Below, piece by piece: positions 8,846 to 18,913 of a stretch of 64,000 nt of DNA. Made by a program: the position numbers and the translations under genes. Position 1 is the first letter of the stretch; each line of letters opens with the position of its first letter. The stretch comes from Cytophagales bacterium (GTDB taxonomy: Bacteria > Bacteroidota > Bacteroidia > Cytophagales > Cyclobacteriaceae), in assembly GCA_017303795.1 (NCBI GenBank), contig JAFLBR010000005.1, positions 248,001 through 312,000 on the forward strand, given 5' to 3'. The notes below the pieces were generated by a model. That model had not been told where the DNA came from. It saw only the letters and a program-made list of their open reading frames with translations, and made no database searches.

Positions 8846-10453
8846 ATGACAAATCAACTTTTAACATCGGCTTTGGTGATGAGCGCGCTGGTAGCGGTGG
8901 CTCAACCCGATAAGCCGGTAGATTCAAAGATTACAGATGTTACCGTATTCCTGAACAAGGCCCAGATTTCGCGCACGGTTAAAACGCGGGTAGAAGCGGG
9001 TAAAACAAATCTGATTGTAACCGGACTTTCTTCACAACTCGATCCGCAAAGTGTGCAGGTTTCTGGTAAAGGCAGTGTAATTATTCTGGGCACCTCGCAT
9101 CAACAAAACTTTTTGAGTGAGTTTAATTTGCCCAAGCCTATCCGCATGTTGCGCGATTCGGCAGAAACCCTGCAACGGCAACTGGTGCTGGAGCAAAGTC
9201 AGAAAGAGATTCTGAACAAGGAAGAGCAAATGTTGTTGAGCAACCAGAAAATTGGTGGCACCAATCAAAACTTAACAGTGGCCGAACTGAAAGCGATGGC
9301 CGATTTTTATCGCACGCGCTTAGGCGATATTGTTTCATCGCGCATGAAGCAAGACGAGAAAGTTAAAAAGCTGAATGAACGTATCGCTAAACTGAATACA
9401 CAGATCAACAGCCAGAATGAATTGTATCAAAGAAACACCAGCGAATTGGTGGTGAGCATTTCTACGGAAGCACCAACAACTGTAGAATTACAAGTGCGTT
9501 ACGTGGTGGCTAATGCCGGTTGGAGTCCGGTATATGATTTACGGGCTGTGGATACTAAAAATCCTGTGCAGTTAAGTTATAAAGCCAATGTATTTCAAAG
9601 TACAGGCGAGGAGTGGAGTAATGTGAAATTGAAACTTTCCACAGCCAACCCAAATCTTAGCGGATTAAAACCAGTGTTGAGTTCCTGGTATCTGGATTTT
9701 TATTATCCGATAGCGTACGAAATGGCTAAACGTAAATCAATGGCAGGTGCTCCTGCAGCCGCGCTTAAAGCGGAGCTGAATGCGCAAGAGGACTTCGAAA
9801 TGAAAGTAGCTTCTGTGGCTGATTATGTAACTACCATTCAGACTTCTTTAAACACCGAATTTGATATTGCATTGCCATACACGGTTGCCTCTTCAGCCAA
9901 AGCGGTGGTAGTTGATATTCGGAATTACGATATGAAAGCTGATTACATTTATTCGGTTGCACCGAAGTTGGATGCGGATGCCTTTTTGATGGCCCGCGCT
10001 ACTGGTTGGGAAGAGTTTAATCTATTGCCGGGAGAAGCCAATATTTTCTTTGAAGGAACTTTTGTGGGTAAATCGTTTATTGATCCGAACAACATTAAAG
10101 ATACATTGGAAGTTTCCCTTGGTCGCGATAAGCGGATTGTAGTGAAACGTGAAAAGTTGAAAGACCTGACTTCAAAAAACTTTATGGGCTCATCGCGTAA
10201 GGAAAGTTATGTGTGGGAAATTTCGGTGCGCAATACCAAAACGGATGCAGTTAAAATTATAATTGAAGATCAGGTACCGGTATCGCAGAATACACAGATT
10301 GAAGTGACTACAGTTGATCTTGGCGGTGCGAAGTACAACAAAGATACCGGTAAGCTTACGTGGGAGTTGGAATTGAAACCGAACGAAACCCGTAAATTGG
10401 TTTACAAGTTTGAGGTGAAATATCCAAAGGATAAACAGGTTTCCGGATTGTAA
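8846..10453 (+). CDS. Exported DUF4140/DUF4139 (MuiA-like) protein
   Basis: 535 residues from the ATG at 8846, with a signal ending ALVAVAQ. The N-terminal DUF4140 region (about 25-120, KITDVTVFLNKAQISR) is followed by a coiled coil (about 90-195) and a DUF4139 region of two beta domains (from about 210, VSISTEAPTTVELQVRYVVANAGWSPVYDLRA). The C-terminus has IEDQVPVSQNTQIEV and LELKPNETRKLVYKFEVKYPK. Relatives are called mucoidy inhibitor MuiA, but their biochemical role is not established. It converges on ppx with a shared hairpin between them. Confidence 0.88.
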   Translation: MTNQLLTSALVMSALVAVAQPDKPVDSKITDVTVFLNKAQISRTVKTRVEAGKTNLIVTGLSSQLDPQSVQVSGKGSVIILGTSHQQNFLSEFNLPKPIRMLRDSAETLQRQLVLEQSQKEILNKEEQMLLSNQKIGGTNQNLTVAELKAMADFYRTRLGDIVSSRMKQDEKVKKLNERIAKLNTQINSQNELYQRNTSELVVSISTEAPTTVELQVRYVVANAGWSPVYDLRAVDTKNPVQLSYKANVFQSTGEEWSNVKLKLSTANPNLSGLKPVLSSWYLDFYYPIAYEMAKRKSMAGAPAAALKAELNAQEDFEMKVASVADYVTTIQTSLNTEFDIALPYTVASSAKAVVVDIRNYDMKADYIYSVAPKLDADAFLMARATGWEEFNLLPGEANIFFEGTFVGKSFIDPNNIKDTLEVSLGRDKRIVVKREKLKDLTSKNFMGSSRKESYVWEISVRNTKTDAVKIIIEDQVPVSQNTQIEVTTVDLGGAKYNKDTGKLTWELELKPNETRKLVYKFEVKYPKDKQVSGL

Positions 10454-10459
10454 AATAAG

Positions 10460-10497
10460 TTAGGCGTCATGGCCGCTTCGAGCGGTCAGACGCCTAA
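10460..10497. terminator. Bidirectional hairpin between convergent genes
   Basis: TTAGGCGTC (10460-10468) pairs with GACGCCTAA (10489-10497). The stem continues inward through TGGCCGCT / AGCGGTCA with one G-U pair and one bulged A, closing on a TCG loop. It lies just after the DUF4139 stop and covers the ppx stop codon, so it can serve both strands. A long T run is lacking. Confidence 0.7.
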
Positions 10498-11411
10498 TCT
10501 GTTAACTGTGCAAGCACCCCCTCCTTCAACGAATAAGAAGAAACCCGGATAGCATCAAATAAATGTATCTGTAAAAGATATTTGATCAGGCAACACGCCA
10601 CAACAATCATCTCCACCCGCATTTCAATCATGCCCGGTATTTGCATGCGCGCAGCCCGATCTTTTACCAAAAGCTCTTCATAGATTTCATCAAACGCTTT
10701 TATGGAGAAAGGTGTTTCGGGTGCTTCCGTTACCGGGATGTCGTTGCGGAAACAATAAATATCACTCAGCGTGTCGAATGTTCCGCTTGAACCAATCAAG
10801 ACGTTAGGTTGATGTTTTTTTAATTGTTCAACCAACGGTTTTAGTTCTGTATCGAAGTAATTAAAAAGTGATTGAACTTCTTCTGGTAAAATAGGATCGT
10901 GCTTTTGAAATCGTTCCAGCAACCGTTGCCCGCCAATTTCAAAACTATGGCTCCAGAATATCTCAGTCTGATTGGCAATGATAAACTCTACACTACCACC
11001 ACCAATATCCATTATAACATGTTTTTGGTCACCCATTGTAATAGCGGCTCTTGCTCCGTGGCAGATGTACTCCGCCTCTTGTATGCCTGATATGATGTTG
11101 GTTTTTATACCCGTCTCTACTTCAATTCTCTTGCTTACGTCCGCTCCATTTGCTGCATTGCGCATAGCGCTGGTACCAAATGCTAAAACCTGATTTATAC
11201 CCACTTCATCAAGAGTCTTTTTAAACGCCTTCATTGTGGTTAACGCGCGACTGATAGCCGCATCGGTAATCAGGTTGCGGTTTATACCTCCCACGCCCAG
11301 TTTTACCGGTACTTTTTCGCGATGGACGATATGGAAATTTCCAGCTTCCGTTTCCGCTATCAGCAAATGGAACGTATTGGTGCCCATATCAATAATCGCA
11401 ACCTTATTCAT
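10494..11411 (-). CDS. Ppx/GppA-type phosphatase
   Basis: Short-form exopolyphosphatase/guanosine pentaphosphate phosphatase domain protein (305 residues) of the ASKHA fold. Nucleotide/phosphate loops are visible: DMGTNTFHLLIAE near residue 8, AFGTSAMRNAANG near 80, catalytic Glu in QEAEYICHGA, and MDIGGGSVEFI near 137. It lacks the C-terminal HD region of long Ppx enzymes, which is normal for this length class. Likely role: polyphosphate or (p)ppGpp turnover. The choice between them cannot be made here. Confidence 0.9.
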   Translation of the reverse strand: MNKVAIIDMGTNTFHLLIAETEAGNFHIVHREKVPVKLGVGGINRNLITDAAISRALTTMKAFKKTLDEVGINQVLAFGTSAMRNAANGADVSKRIEVETGIKTNIISGIQEAEYICHGARAAITMGDQKHVIMDIGGGSVEFIIANQTEIFWSHSFEIGGQRLLERFQKHDPILPEEVQSLFNYFDTELKPLVEQLKKHQPNVLIGSSGTFDTLSDIYCFRNDIPVTEAPETPFSIKAFDEIYEELLVKDRAARMQIPGMIEMRVEMIVVACCLIKYLLQIHLFDAIRVSSYSLKEGVLAQLTD

Positions 11412-11458
11412 AGTCGGTAATTCATGTGGCCAAGATACAATCCGGTGGCAACAATTTC

Positions 11459-11466
11459 TATCTTTG
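11459..11466 (+). promoter_or_regulatory. Candidate -7 element TATCTTTG
   Basis: TATCTTTG matches TAnnTTTG and lies 19 bp before the ATG of the acyl-CoA carboxylase gene. No clear TTTG is seen at the -33 position, so support is partial. Confidence 0.4.
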
Positions 11467-11485
11467 AAGGTAAGTACGATATACT

Positions 11486-13057
11486 ATGACCAAACGAAAA
11501 ATCAAATCCGAAATCCTTCAACCTAAGTTTGACGAACTGGAACGCAAAAACCAGGAAGCTCTTTTAGGCGGAGGCGAACAACGCATTGAACAACAACACA
11601 AGCGTGGTAAACTTACGGCCCGCGAGCGTATTCATTTATTATTAGATGAAGGCTCGTTTGAAGAGCTTGGAAAATTTGTGATGCATCGGGCCAAAGATTT
11701 TGGTTTAGATAAAGAGCATTACCTGGGCGATGGTGTGGTTACCGGTTATGGTACTATTCACGGTCGGTTGGTATATGTATTCTCGCAAGACTTCACCGTG
11801 TTTGGTGGTTCCCTTTCCGAAACCCATGCCGAGAAAATCGTAAAGATCATGGATCTGGCTATGAAGAATGGTGCGCCCGTTATTGGATTAAACGATTCGG
11901 GCGGTGCACGTATTCAGGAAGGTGTGGTTTCGTTGGGTGGCTATGCCGATATTTTTTATCGTAACGTAATGGCTTCGGGTGTTGTACCACAAATTTCAGC
12001 CATCATGGGGCCGTGTGCGGGCGGTGCAGTGTATTCTCCGGCTATCACCGATTTTATTTTTATGGTTGAGAATACTTCGTTCATGTTTGTTACCGGTCCC
12101 AACGTAGTAAAAACTGTAACCCACGAAAACGTGACGGCCGAAGAACTGGGTGGTGCTTCCGCACACAGTACTAAAAGTGGGGTAACGCATTTTGCCAGTG
12201 CTAACGAAGCCGAATGTATTGCACAGATTAAGCAGTTGTTTAGTTATGTGCCGCAAAATTGTGAAGACACAGTTCCCAATTTGCCTTACACGTCAACGAA
12301 TGAAAATCGCCCGGCATTGAATGAAATTATTCCGGCCAATCCTAATCAACCTTACGATATGCGCGAGGTGATTACGGGTGTGGTAGATGAAAACACATTC
12401 TTTGAAGTACATAAAAATTTTGCTGAGAATATTGTGGTAGGCTTTGCGCGATTAGGTGGAAGAAGCATTGGTATTGTGGGCAATCAACCGGCTGCCATGG
12501 CTGGTGTGTTGGATATTGATGCCAGTGTAAAAGGTGCCCGCTTTGTGCGCTTCTGCGATTGCTTTAATATTCCGTTGTTAGTGTTTGAAGATGTGCCAGG
12601 ATTTTTGCCAGGTACCGACCAGGAATGGAATGCGATTATCACCAATGGTGCAAAGTTGCTCTATGCATTTTCTGAAGCCACTGTGCCGCGGGTTACTGTA
12701 ATTACACGCAAAGCATACGGTGGCGCGTATGATGTAATGAACTCTAAACATATTGGTGCCGATTTAAACTATGCCTGGCCAACGGCTGAGATTGCCGTGA
12801 TGGGCGCGAAAGGTGCGTCCGAAATTATTTTCAAGAAAGAAATATCGGAAGCTGAAGATAAAGACGCAAAGCTGAATGAGAAGGTAGATGAATACACCAG
12901 AAAGTTTGCCAATCCCTATCGTGCAGCCCATCGGGGTTATGTAGATGAAGTAATTTATCCCGATCAAACCCGCGAAAAATTACTGCGAGCTTTCGCGATG
13001 TTGGAAAACAAAGCTGCGAAGTTGCCAAAGAAAAAGCATGGGAATATTCCGTTGTAA
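11486..13057 (+). CDS. Acyl-CoA carboxylase carboxyltransferase (beta) subunit
   Basis: Carboxyltransferase of the propionyl-/methylmalonyl-CoA family, moving CO2 from biotin to an acyl-CoA. The 523 residues contain both crotonase-fold halves: the N-terminal half with [32 protein letters not shown] and [16 protein letters not shown]; the C-terminal half with [31 protein letters not shown] and [14 protein letters not shown]. It is full length with no frame break. No biotin carboxylase or biotin carrier gene is in the window, so substrate (propionyl-CoA most likely) is inferred from family only. A MazG-like gene follows after 12 bp. Confidence 0.93.
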   Translation: MTKRKIKSEILQPKFDELERKNQEALLGGGEQRIEQQHKRGKLTARERIHLLLDEGSFEELGKFVMHRAKDFGLDKEHYLGDGVVTGYGTIHGRLVYVFSQDFTVFGGSLSETHAEKIVKIMDLAMKNGAPVIGLNDSGGARIQEGVVSLGGYADIFYRNVMASGVVPQISAIMGPCAGGAVYSPAITDFIFMVENTSFMFVTGPNVVKTVTHENVTAEELGGASAHSTKSGVTHFASANEAECIAQIKQLFSYVPQNCEDTVPNLPYTSTNENRPALNEIIPANPNQPYDMREVITGVVDENTFFEVHKNFAENIVVGFARLGGRSIGIVGNQPAAMAGVLDIDASVKGARFVRFCDCFNIPLLVFEDVPGFLPGTDQEWNAIITNGAKLLYAFSEATVPRVTVITRKAYGGAYDVMNSKHIGADLNYAWPTAEIAVMGAKGASEIIFKKEISEAEDKDAKLNEKVDEYTRKFANPYRAAHRGYVDEVIYPDQTREKLLRAFAMLENKAAKLPKKKHGNIPL

Positions 13058-13069
13058 AGAAAACAGTTT

Positions 13070-13396
13070 ATGACTTTAGATCAAGCCCAGCACCAGGTTG
13101 ACGAATGGATTAAAATGCATGGTGTGCGTTACTTTAGTGAACTGACGAACATGACCATACTAACCGAAGAAGTGGGTGAGGTGGCGCGCATCATGGCTCG
13201 CAGGTATGGCGATCAATCCGAAAAGGAATCCGACAGGAATAAAGACTTAGGCGATGAGATGGCCGATGTGTTGTGGGTATTGATTTGCCTGGCCAATCAA
13301 ACCGGAGTAAATCTGACGGAAGCCTTTCAAAAAAATCTGGAGAAGAAAACCATTCGCGATAAAGATCGTCATCATCAAAATCCTAAACTGAAATAA
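13070..13396 (+). CDS. MazG-like nucleotide pyrophosphohydrolase
   Basis: Single-domain all-alpha NTP pyrophosphatase (108 residues) of the MazG/YpjD type, which hydrolyses (d)NTPs to the monophosphates. The metal-binding signature is present as LTEEVGEVARIM (EExxE) near residue 31 and LGDEMADVLWVL (ExxD) near 63. The C-terminus KKTIRDKDRHHQ is typical. It lies 12 bp after the carboxylase gene, so probably the same transcript. It ends directly against the stop of comB on the other strand, with no space for a terminator. Confidence 0.9.
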   Translation: MTLDQAQHQVDEWIKMHGVRYFSELTNMTILTEEVGEVARIMARRYGDQSEKESDRNKDLGDEMADVLWVLICLANQTGVNLTEAFQKNLEKKTIRDKDRHHQNPKLK

Positions 13397-14098
13397 TCAA
13401 CAAATCAATTCACCGCGAACAAGTCTGGGGATAACCGTGTATTGATCGGGAGTTAAACAATATTCAATGTCCTTTTGAATGTTTAGGCGTTGCAATCTTT
13501 TTACGTGTGAAGAAGCACTGAGAAATTCAACCATGTTGTCCTTGGCCTGATTATACAAACGTTGTGCAGCAAGCGGTGCATCACAATCCGGTTCGATGTG
13601 ATTTTTTAAACGCTCAACCAATGCACCGGCAAACAGGGTGTCCTCCAGATTAACTTTTCCTTTCCAACCCGCACAAACAACCAGAATGTTATTGTGGCTG
13701 AATAGAAGATACTTGGTAATAGAGGCCAGATTCAGAAAACTACCAATAATAATCTCTTTAGCGGCTTTTGATTTTTCGATAGCTTGTGTGCCATTGGTAG
13801 TAGTAAACGCAATTTTTTTTCCAGCTACCTGTTCGCCCATGTATTCGAAAGGGGAGTTGCCCTTGTCGAAGCCCTCTACTTTTTTTCCATCGCGTTCGCC
13901 TGATGTAATGTAACCTCTTGATTTCATTTGCAAGCATTCTTCCTGGCTGGCAAATGGAACAATACGATCAGCACCATGCGCAAAGGCGGTTACCATGCAT
14001 GATGTAGCCCTGAGAATATCTACCACAACAATGGTGCGATCTTCCAATTTATACAAGTGTATTAACTCAGGAGTTAAACAAACGTCAATCGATTTCAT
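13397..14098 (-). CDS. comB: 2-phosphosulfolactate phosphatase family protein
   Basis: ComB-family Mg-dependent phosphatase (233 residues), known in methanogens to dephosphorylate 2-phosphosulfolactate in coenzyme M synthesis. Conserved segments: VVVDILRATSCMVTAFAHGA, TSGERDGKKVEGFDKGNSP, AFTTTNGTQAIEKS, and VVCAGWKGKVNLEDTLFAGAL. The start is the ATG at 14098, which overlaps the upstream TPR gene stop as ATGA and implies coupled translation. An ATG at 14113 is less likely. Many bacteria without coenzyme M carry this gene. A link to sulfonate metabolism is possible but not shown. Confidence 0.88.
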   Translation of the reverse strand: MKSIDVCLTPELIHLYKLEDRTIVVVDILRATSCMVTAFAHGADRIVPFASQEECLQMKSRGYITSGERDGKKVEGFDKGNSPFEYMGEQVAGKKIAFTTTNGTQAIEKSKAAKEIIIGSFLNLASITKYLLFSHNNILVVCAGWKGKVNLEDTLFAGALVERLKNHIEPDCDAPLAAQRLYNQAKDNMVEFLSASSHVKRLQRLNIQKDIEYCLTPDQYTVIPRLVRGELIC

Positions 14099-14730
14099 TT
14101 GGATGGCAGACAAGGTTTAGGATACACTTTACAATTTTTTTGCAGATGCTCAGCCGACTTTGTGTTGCCCTTCAGTAAAGCCTGGCACCAATCTTCGCAC
14201 CCCTTTTCTTTAAATCCGGCACGGTAGTAAGCAATGCCACGGTTATGATAAGAGTTATGATGTTCCGGGTCTAACTCTAACACCCGGTCAAAATCAGTAA
14301 CAGCTGTATTCCATTGTGACTGCTTCAATCGAACCGTACCACGTTTAAAATGATAGAGATAATAGTCATTTTCAATTGCGATGGCTTTGGAATAATATAG
14401 ATCAGCTTTTTTCAGACTGTCAAGGTGCTCATAAATATTTCCAATCTGAAAGGGATATTCTGGTTCTTCCGGATCAAAGTTTGCCAGATATAAGTAGTCA
14501 TTTAAAGCCCGTGTGTAGTGTTTCAGGTTAAACAACGTAACTGCCCTGTTAAATCTATAAGGAGTAGCTTCAGGATTTAATGAAACAAGTTTTTCAAAAA
14601 GTGGTAATGCCTCTTTGTACTTTTCTTCTTCCATTAATGCAAGGCCCTTGTTGTTTAACTCTTCTTCGCTTTGTGATTGTGCCTGAACCAACATACAGCT
14701 AAACAAGAATGGAAGAATCATCCTGAGCAT
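14095..14730 (-). CDS. Exported tetratricopeptide-repeat protein
   Basis: 211 residues with a signal (MLRMILPFLFSCMLVQAQSQ) and about four to five TPR units: EEELNNKGLALMEEEKYKEAL, ATPYRFNRAVTLFNLKHYTRAL, EYPFQIGNIYEHLDSLKKADLYYSKAI, YLYHFKRGTVRLKQSQWNTAV, and HHNSYHNRGIAYYRAGFKEKG. The C-terminal repeat has the Sel1/TPR variant CEDWCQAL. It is probably a periplasmic scaffold. It overlaps comB by ATGA and follows gcvT by 10 bp, so the three genes are likely one transcript. Its partner is unknown. Confidence 0.85.
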   Translation of the reverse strand: MLRMILPFLFSCMLVQAQSQSEEELNNKGLALMEEEKYKEALPLFEKLVSLNPEATPYRFNRAVTLFNLKHYTRALNDYLYLANFDPEEPEYPFQIGNIYEHLDSLKKADLYYSKAIAIENDYYLYHFKRGTVRLKQSQWNTAVTDFDRVLELDPEHHNSYHNRGIAYYRAGFKEKGCEDWCQALLKGNTKSAEHLQKNCKVYPKPCLPSK

Positions 14731-14740
14731 AGCGTCAAAA

Positions 14741-15820
14741 TCAGATAAGTGGCAGTTTAGAAACCTGGGCCTTAAGCGCCCGTCCTCTTACGTCAACAAA
14801 AATTTCAGAGTCTGGTTTTGAGAGTTCAGTTGAAACATAACCTAAGCCAATTCCGATATTCAACATAGGTGATTGCGTGCCGGAAGTAACTTTGCCTATT
14901 ACGTTACCGGCTGCATCTTTTAATAGATAGTCGTGGCGCGGAATACCACGATCGATCATCTTAAATCCAACCAGCTTTCTTTTTACACCTGCTTCTTTTT
15001 GTTTTTGCAGATTAGCGCTGTTGGTAAAGTCTTTGGTAAACTTGGTTATCCAACCTAATCCGGCTTCTAATGGCGATGTAGTGTCATCAATATCGTTACC
15101 ATATAAACAGAAACCCATTTCAAGTCTTAATGTATCGCGTGCACCAAGACCAATCGGTTTTATGTTAGCATCTACACCGGCTTCAAAAATGGCATTCCAT
15201 ACTTTTTCGGCATCGGCATTTTTTACATAAATCTCGAAACCGCCCGCACCTGTGTAGCCGGTGTTACTCATTATTACCTCATTTATTCCGGCAAATGTGC
15301 CAATCGCAAAGTGGTAGTATTTGATTGCGCTTAAATCGGTGGCCGTTAACTTTTGCAATACCGAAACCGCTTTGGGGCCTTGTACCGCGAACAGACAATA
15401 TTCAGCAGAAAGATTTTTTAAGATTGCGCCTTTGGTATTGTGTGATACAAACCAATTCCAATCTTTATCAATGTTGCCTGCATTTACAACAATAAAATAG
15501 TCATTCTCTTTAATGCGATAAACAATCAGATCGTCCACAATGCCACCGGTATCGTTTGGTAAGCAAGTATATTGCGCCTGCCCATCCACAAGTTTGGAAG
15601 CATCGTTGCTGGTAATGCGTTGAATCAAATCCAATGCATTAGGGCCTTCTACCTTAAACTCACCCATGTGCGAAACATCAAACACACCCACGCCATTGCG
15701 CACGGTCATGTGTTCTTCAATATCAGAGGAGTAGCGAACTGGCATATTAAATCCTGCAAAGGGTACCATCTTGCCGCCCAGTTTAATATGCAAATCGTTT
15801 AAGGGAACATTCTTTTCCAT
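14741..15820 (-). CDS. gcvT: Aminomethyltransferase (glycine cleavage T protein)
   Basis: T protein of the glycine cleavage system. It releases ammonia from aminomethyl-lipoyl-H and makes methylene-tetrahydrofolate. The 359 residues carry the family landmarks: [16 protein letters not shown] near residue 15, [31 protein letters not shown] (folate-binding Asp), [13 protein letters not shown], and [18 protein letters not shown] with [13 protein letters not shown]. The C-terminal barrel has GIPRHDYLL and [18 protein letters not shown]. The P protein gene is 21 kb away in this window, and gcvH is not seen, so the system is dispersed. Confidence 0.97.
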   Translation of the reverse strand: MEKNVPLNDLHIKLGGKMVPFAGFNMPVRYSSDIEEHMTVRNGVGVFDVSHMGEFKVEGPNALDLIQRITSNDASKLVDGQAQYTCLPNDTGGIVDDLIVYRIKENDYFIVVNAGNIDKDWNWFVSHNTKGAILKNLSAEYCLFAVQGPKAVSVLQKLTATDLSAIKYYHFAIGTFAGINEVIMSNTGYTGAGGFEIYVKNADAEKVWNAIFEAGVDANIKPIGLGARDTLRLEMGFCLYGNDIDDTTSPLEAGLGWITKFTKDFTNSANLQKQKEAGVKRKLVGFKMIDRGIPRHDYLLKDAAGNVIGKVTSGTQSPMLNIGIGLGYVSTELSKPDSEIFVDVRGRALKAQVSKLPLI

Positions 15821-15838
15821 GAGTATAAATTAGGTGAG

Positions 15839-15846
15839 CAAAAGTA
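15839..15846 (-). promoter_or_regulatory. Candidate -7 element TACTTTTG for gcvT
   Basis: On the minus strand TACTTTTG matches TAnnTTTG and lies 18 bp before the gcvT ATG. The -33 position reads GTTC, a poor match. Confidence 0.35.
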
Positions 15847-15892
15847 AGAAAATGATGGCGGTAATAGAACCAGACGCGCCTCTAAAAATACG

Positions 15893-18892
15893 TTAAAGCA
15901 GCTCGTCCTCAACGGTAAAAATTTCTGGGTTCTCTGTTACAAACCGATTGAATGCCCGGATTGATAAAAGTTGCCGCAGTTTTTCAAGACTTTCACTGGC
16001 CTCTGCATCAAAGCCAATCTTTGCTGCATATTTGGTATGAGCTTTTAAAAGTTTAATCGACTTAGGCCTCGCAATCAGTCCGCTAACCAAAATGGAGTAA
16101 GGCTTTAGCCGGTCAGTTGTATCGCTTTCAAAGTAATGAGCGGATGCTATCAATCCATCTTCAAAATGAATGCTGGCATTGCTAAGGTGATTGTAGTTAT
16201 CCTTAACAAATTCAGGTTTACCCGTCAATTCGGCTTGCCACGTTTCTAGTAAAATTACTTCGTTAGGAAACGAAGCGCGGATATTCGTAGTAAATTCGAT
16301 TTGCTGTTTCTGAAAAGTTTCAGAATCTAATTGAGCCAGCAGCAAGAGCTGATAAATCAGCAATTCGTTGTTGGTTTTTACTGATGCAGTCGCCTCAATT
16401 TTATTCAGGTAAGTAGCTGCTGTTTCCAGTTCATCTTGTTGATACCATTTTTTTGCCGCATCCAATACAGCACGGGTTTGCAAATCAGGTTTACCTATCG
16501 ACTTCACAACTTCAAAAAAGTTAGAACTATCAGCTAATGGAATCCGATACCGGGCATACCAGTATTTTTCTTCATCCGTTAACTCACCCACTTGATTTGG
16601 CTTTACAGCCAGAATTTTTTGCATGGTGAGAGCAAATGGTTTGTCTGCTTTTTCAGTAGTTAATGCCAGGCTATCCCACAATGGTTTTGCCAGATGAATG
16701 CTATCAGCTTCGGTAAGCGCCAATGCTTCATACAAATCAGCATGTTGTATTTTTTTCTCTTTGGCAATCTGAAAATAATTTGTTGCGATGGCCGGATTGT
16801 TTTGTTCCAAAGCCCAATAACCCAGTAGCGCATAGTAGCGACCGCGCCCTGATCGGAAGGCCATCTCACGGGCAAGATCAAAAGCCAGTTTCGCTTTACC
16901 CTGCGCGTATAAGGCTTGCGCTGCTGCAACCACCACAGCTTCGGTATAATATTCATTAATGGGTTTGCGTGCCACTTCAATAATCTCTTTTATCACAGCA
17001 GTGTCGAGGGCTGTAGGTCGGTTGATCAGATAATTACAAAGGTATGTTACGCGTGTGGGTGTCCAGAGGGTATCGCTGTTAGCAATAAACTCGTTTTTAA
17101 TTTTGATGTTTTGCATGTTTGCCAGTGCTAATGCATTGGCAACAGCGCCTTCTTTATTTGCTCCAACTAATTCAAGCAGTGAATCGGCAGGATAATTTAC
17201 TTTGAACTTTGCACTGGCAGCAAGTAAGTTGGTTTCAGCGGCAATTCTAATGGCCTTATCTTTTCGTGCTTCCTGAAAAGAAAGTAATGCTGAGTCTGAT
17301 ACTCTCAATCTTGCAAAAGCAACGCCCAATGCATTATTAACTATACCACTTTCCGGAAATCTTTTTTTGGCTTCTTTCAACAACACTAACGCTTCACGCG
17401 ATTCACCCGTTTCATGAAAGGTTTCGCTTAGATTAATAAAAGCTTCTACCGAGGGATTGGAAAAACTAATAGCCGCGAGTTCACTCTTTTTCTTCAGCAG
17501 TTCCAATCTGGTTTCATGGATAAAAGCCATGGCATAATGTGCATGATGATTCTGATTTCGGTATAAAATAGATTTGTTGTAATACCCTTCGGCTATTTGA
17601 TCGGCTCCTTGTTGGTAATAAACATCGCCCAGGCCATTGTAATACGATGCGTAAAGTTGATCGGTAAGTGTACGGTAACTGGTATCGTAAATAAGAAAGG
17701 CCACGCAGGTAATAAAACCCATTATGCGGAACGTAAGGTAAAACATTACCGTAGGCTTGTAGAGCACTTTATTCACCTGCAGATTTTGTGTAAGCATGGA
17801 GCCGAAGTTGGCAAACACATAGAACAGGAAAATGATACCATAACCGGTATGACTATACAAAATAATATCGTGAAGGACTTCAATGGCATTTTCGTTAGCT
17901 GAGATGAAAACCAATCCAAAAGTTGAAAATGAGATTACCCCTAACGCAAGAATTAAGAACGCTGCCCGCGAGTCTGAAACAAACATGGAGTCATCCTGAT
18001 TGCAACGCTGAATAAATCCCCAGATGCTAAGCACAGCTGATAGCGTAAGCAACACATAAGTATTGATTAACCAGATATTCCAATCGAGGTAGCCAATTTC
18101 TTTGATGTAGGCCAGAATCAGATTCAATAAGTAAAATCCTGAGATCACTAAAAAATGGCGTAAACTTTTGGTTTGTCGCACACCACTGGTAATAACGTTA
18201 ATAAACGATGCTGGTATTTCGTGGCCGATCAACAGAATAAATACTACAGTAAGTACAATACTAAAAATGTAACTGTTAGCCGATAAGTGTAAGAAGGGAA
18301 GTGCTGTTTCGCTATAAAGTGAAATTACGAAACCCGCAATCGTAAACACTGCGGTAATTAACCCAAGTCTTTTAAAAAACGAAAGCTGAATGCCAATAGC
18401 ATGCAAGTAATAACAAAGTGCAATGCACGTAAACAAAAACACAAATGTGGGATACTTGTTGGTAAGCCCCGAAATGGCAAGTGTTTCGAGGTTGAGCGAA
18501 ACGGTAAAAACCGAAAAGACAGTCATTCCCGCCAGAAACCAAAATCGTTTTAGTGTGGTAATGATGGTTAGCAACACGCAGATGCTGATTGTAAACAGTG
18601 CTAGATAAATGTAGTGATAGGGTGTACTTACATTTAGCGGACTACCCAGTTGTGTTTCAAACACAAAAAAGTTGTCGGCCTTTATGGGTACTTCGAGTAG
18701 ACCAACAGGAATAGTGCGCAGTGTTACTTCTTCATTTTGAATTTCTTCATAGTGCTCCCACGTAATGGCCGGTGCTGGATGTTGAAAGTACGCATACCAG
18801 AAAAGAAGAATGGAACTAAGGAAGAGTACTCCCAGTATGGCTAAAAAAAATTGTTCGGCTTTTGGCCAGGTTTTCCAGAATGCGAGTGTCAT
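15893..18892 (-). CDS. Large membrane protein with C-terminal TPR-like repeats
   Basis: 999 residues. The N-terminal 400 or so hold about ten to twelve hydrophobic helices (first at about 15-37, AEQFFLAILGVLFLSSILLFWY), with one soluble loop at about 40-85. The rest is alpha-helical solenoid: NGLGDVYYQQGADQIAEGYY, NLSETFHETGESREALVLL, and YALLGYWALEQNNPAIATNY are TPR-like. No catalytic motif is visible. It has the look of Bacteroidota envelope proteins of unknown role that combine a membrane domain with a TPR tail. It lies downstream of gatC and plsC on the same strand. Confidence 0.8.
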   Translation of the reverse strand: MTLAFWKTWPKAEQFFLAILGVLFLSSILLFWYAYFQHPAPAITWEHYEEIQNEEVTLRTIPVGLLEVPIKADNFFVFETQLGSPLNVSTPYHYIYLALFTISICVLLTIITTLKRFWFLAGMTVFSVFTVSLNLETLAISGLTNKYPTFVFLFTCIALCYYLHAIGIQLSFFKRLGLITAVFTIAGFVISLYSETALPFLHLSANSYIFSIVLTVVFILLIGHEIPASFINVITSGVRQTKSLRHFLVISGFYLLNLILAYIKEIGYLDWNIWLINTYVLLTLSAVLSIWGFIQRCNQDDSMFVSDSRAAFLILALGVISFSTFGLVFISANENAIEVLHDIILYSHTGYGIIFLFYVFANFGSMLTQNLQVNKVLYKPTVMFYLTFRIMGFITCVAFLIYDTSYRTLTDQLYASYYNGLGDVYYQQGADQIAEGYYNKSILYRNQNHHAHYAMAFIHETRLELLKKKSELAAISFSNPSVEAFINLSETFHETGESREALVLLKEAKKRFPESGIVNNALGVAFARLRVSDSALLSFQEARKDKAIRIAAETNLLAASAKFKVNYPADSLLELVGANKEGAVANALALANMQNIKIKNEFIANSDTLWTPTRVTYLCNYLINRPTALDTAVIKEIIEVARKPINEYYTEAVVVAAAQALYAQGKAKLAFDLAREMAFRSGRGRYYALLGYWALEQNNPAIATNYFQIAKEKKIQHADLYEALALTEADSIHLAKPLWDSLALTTEKADKPFALTMQKILAVKPNQVGELTDEEKYWYARYRIPLADSSNFFEVVKSIGKPDLQTRAVLDAAKKWYQQDELETAATYLNKIEATASVKTNNELLIYQLLLLAQLDSETFQKQQIEFTTNIRASFPNEVILLETWQAELTGKPEFVKDNYNHLSNASIHFEDGLIASAHYFESDTTDRLKPYSILVSGLIARPKSIKLLKAHTKYAAKIGFDAEASESLEKLRQLLSIRAFNRFVTENPEIFTVEDELL

Positions 18893-18913
18893 GTGTTTTT
18901 GTTCAGACAGAAA

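Noticed and set aside
13390-13400. Missing terminator between convergent MazG-like gene and comB
   Set aside because: Stops abut with no hairpin. Tight convergent ends also occur at 33694-33697, so this is ordinary here and not evidence of a rearrangement.
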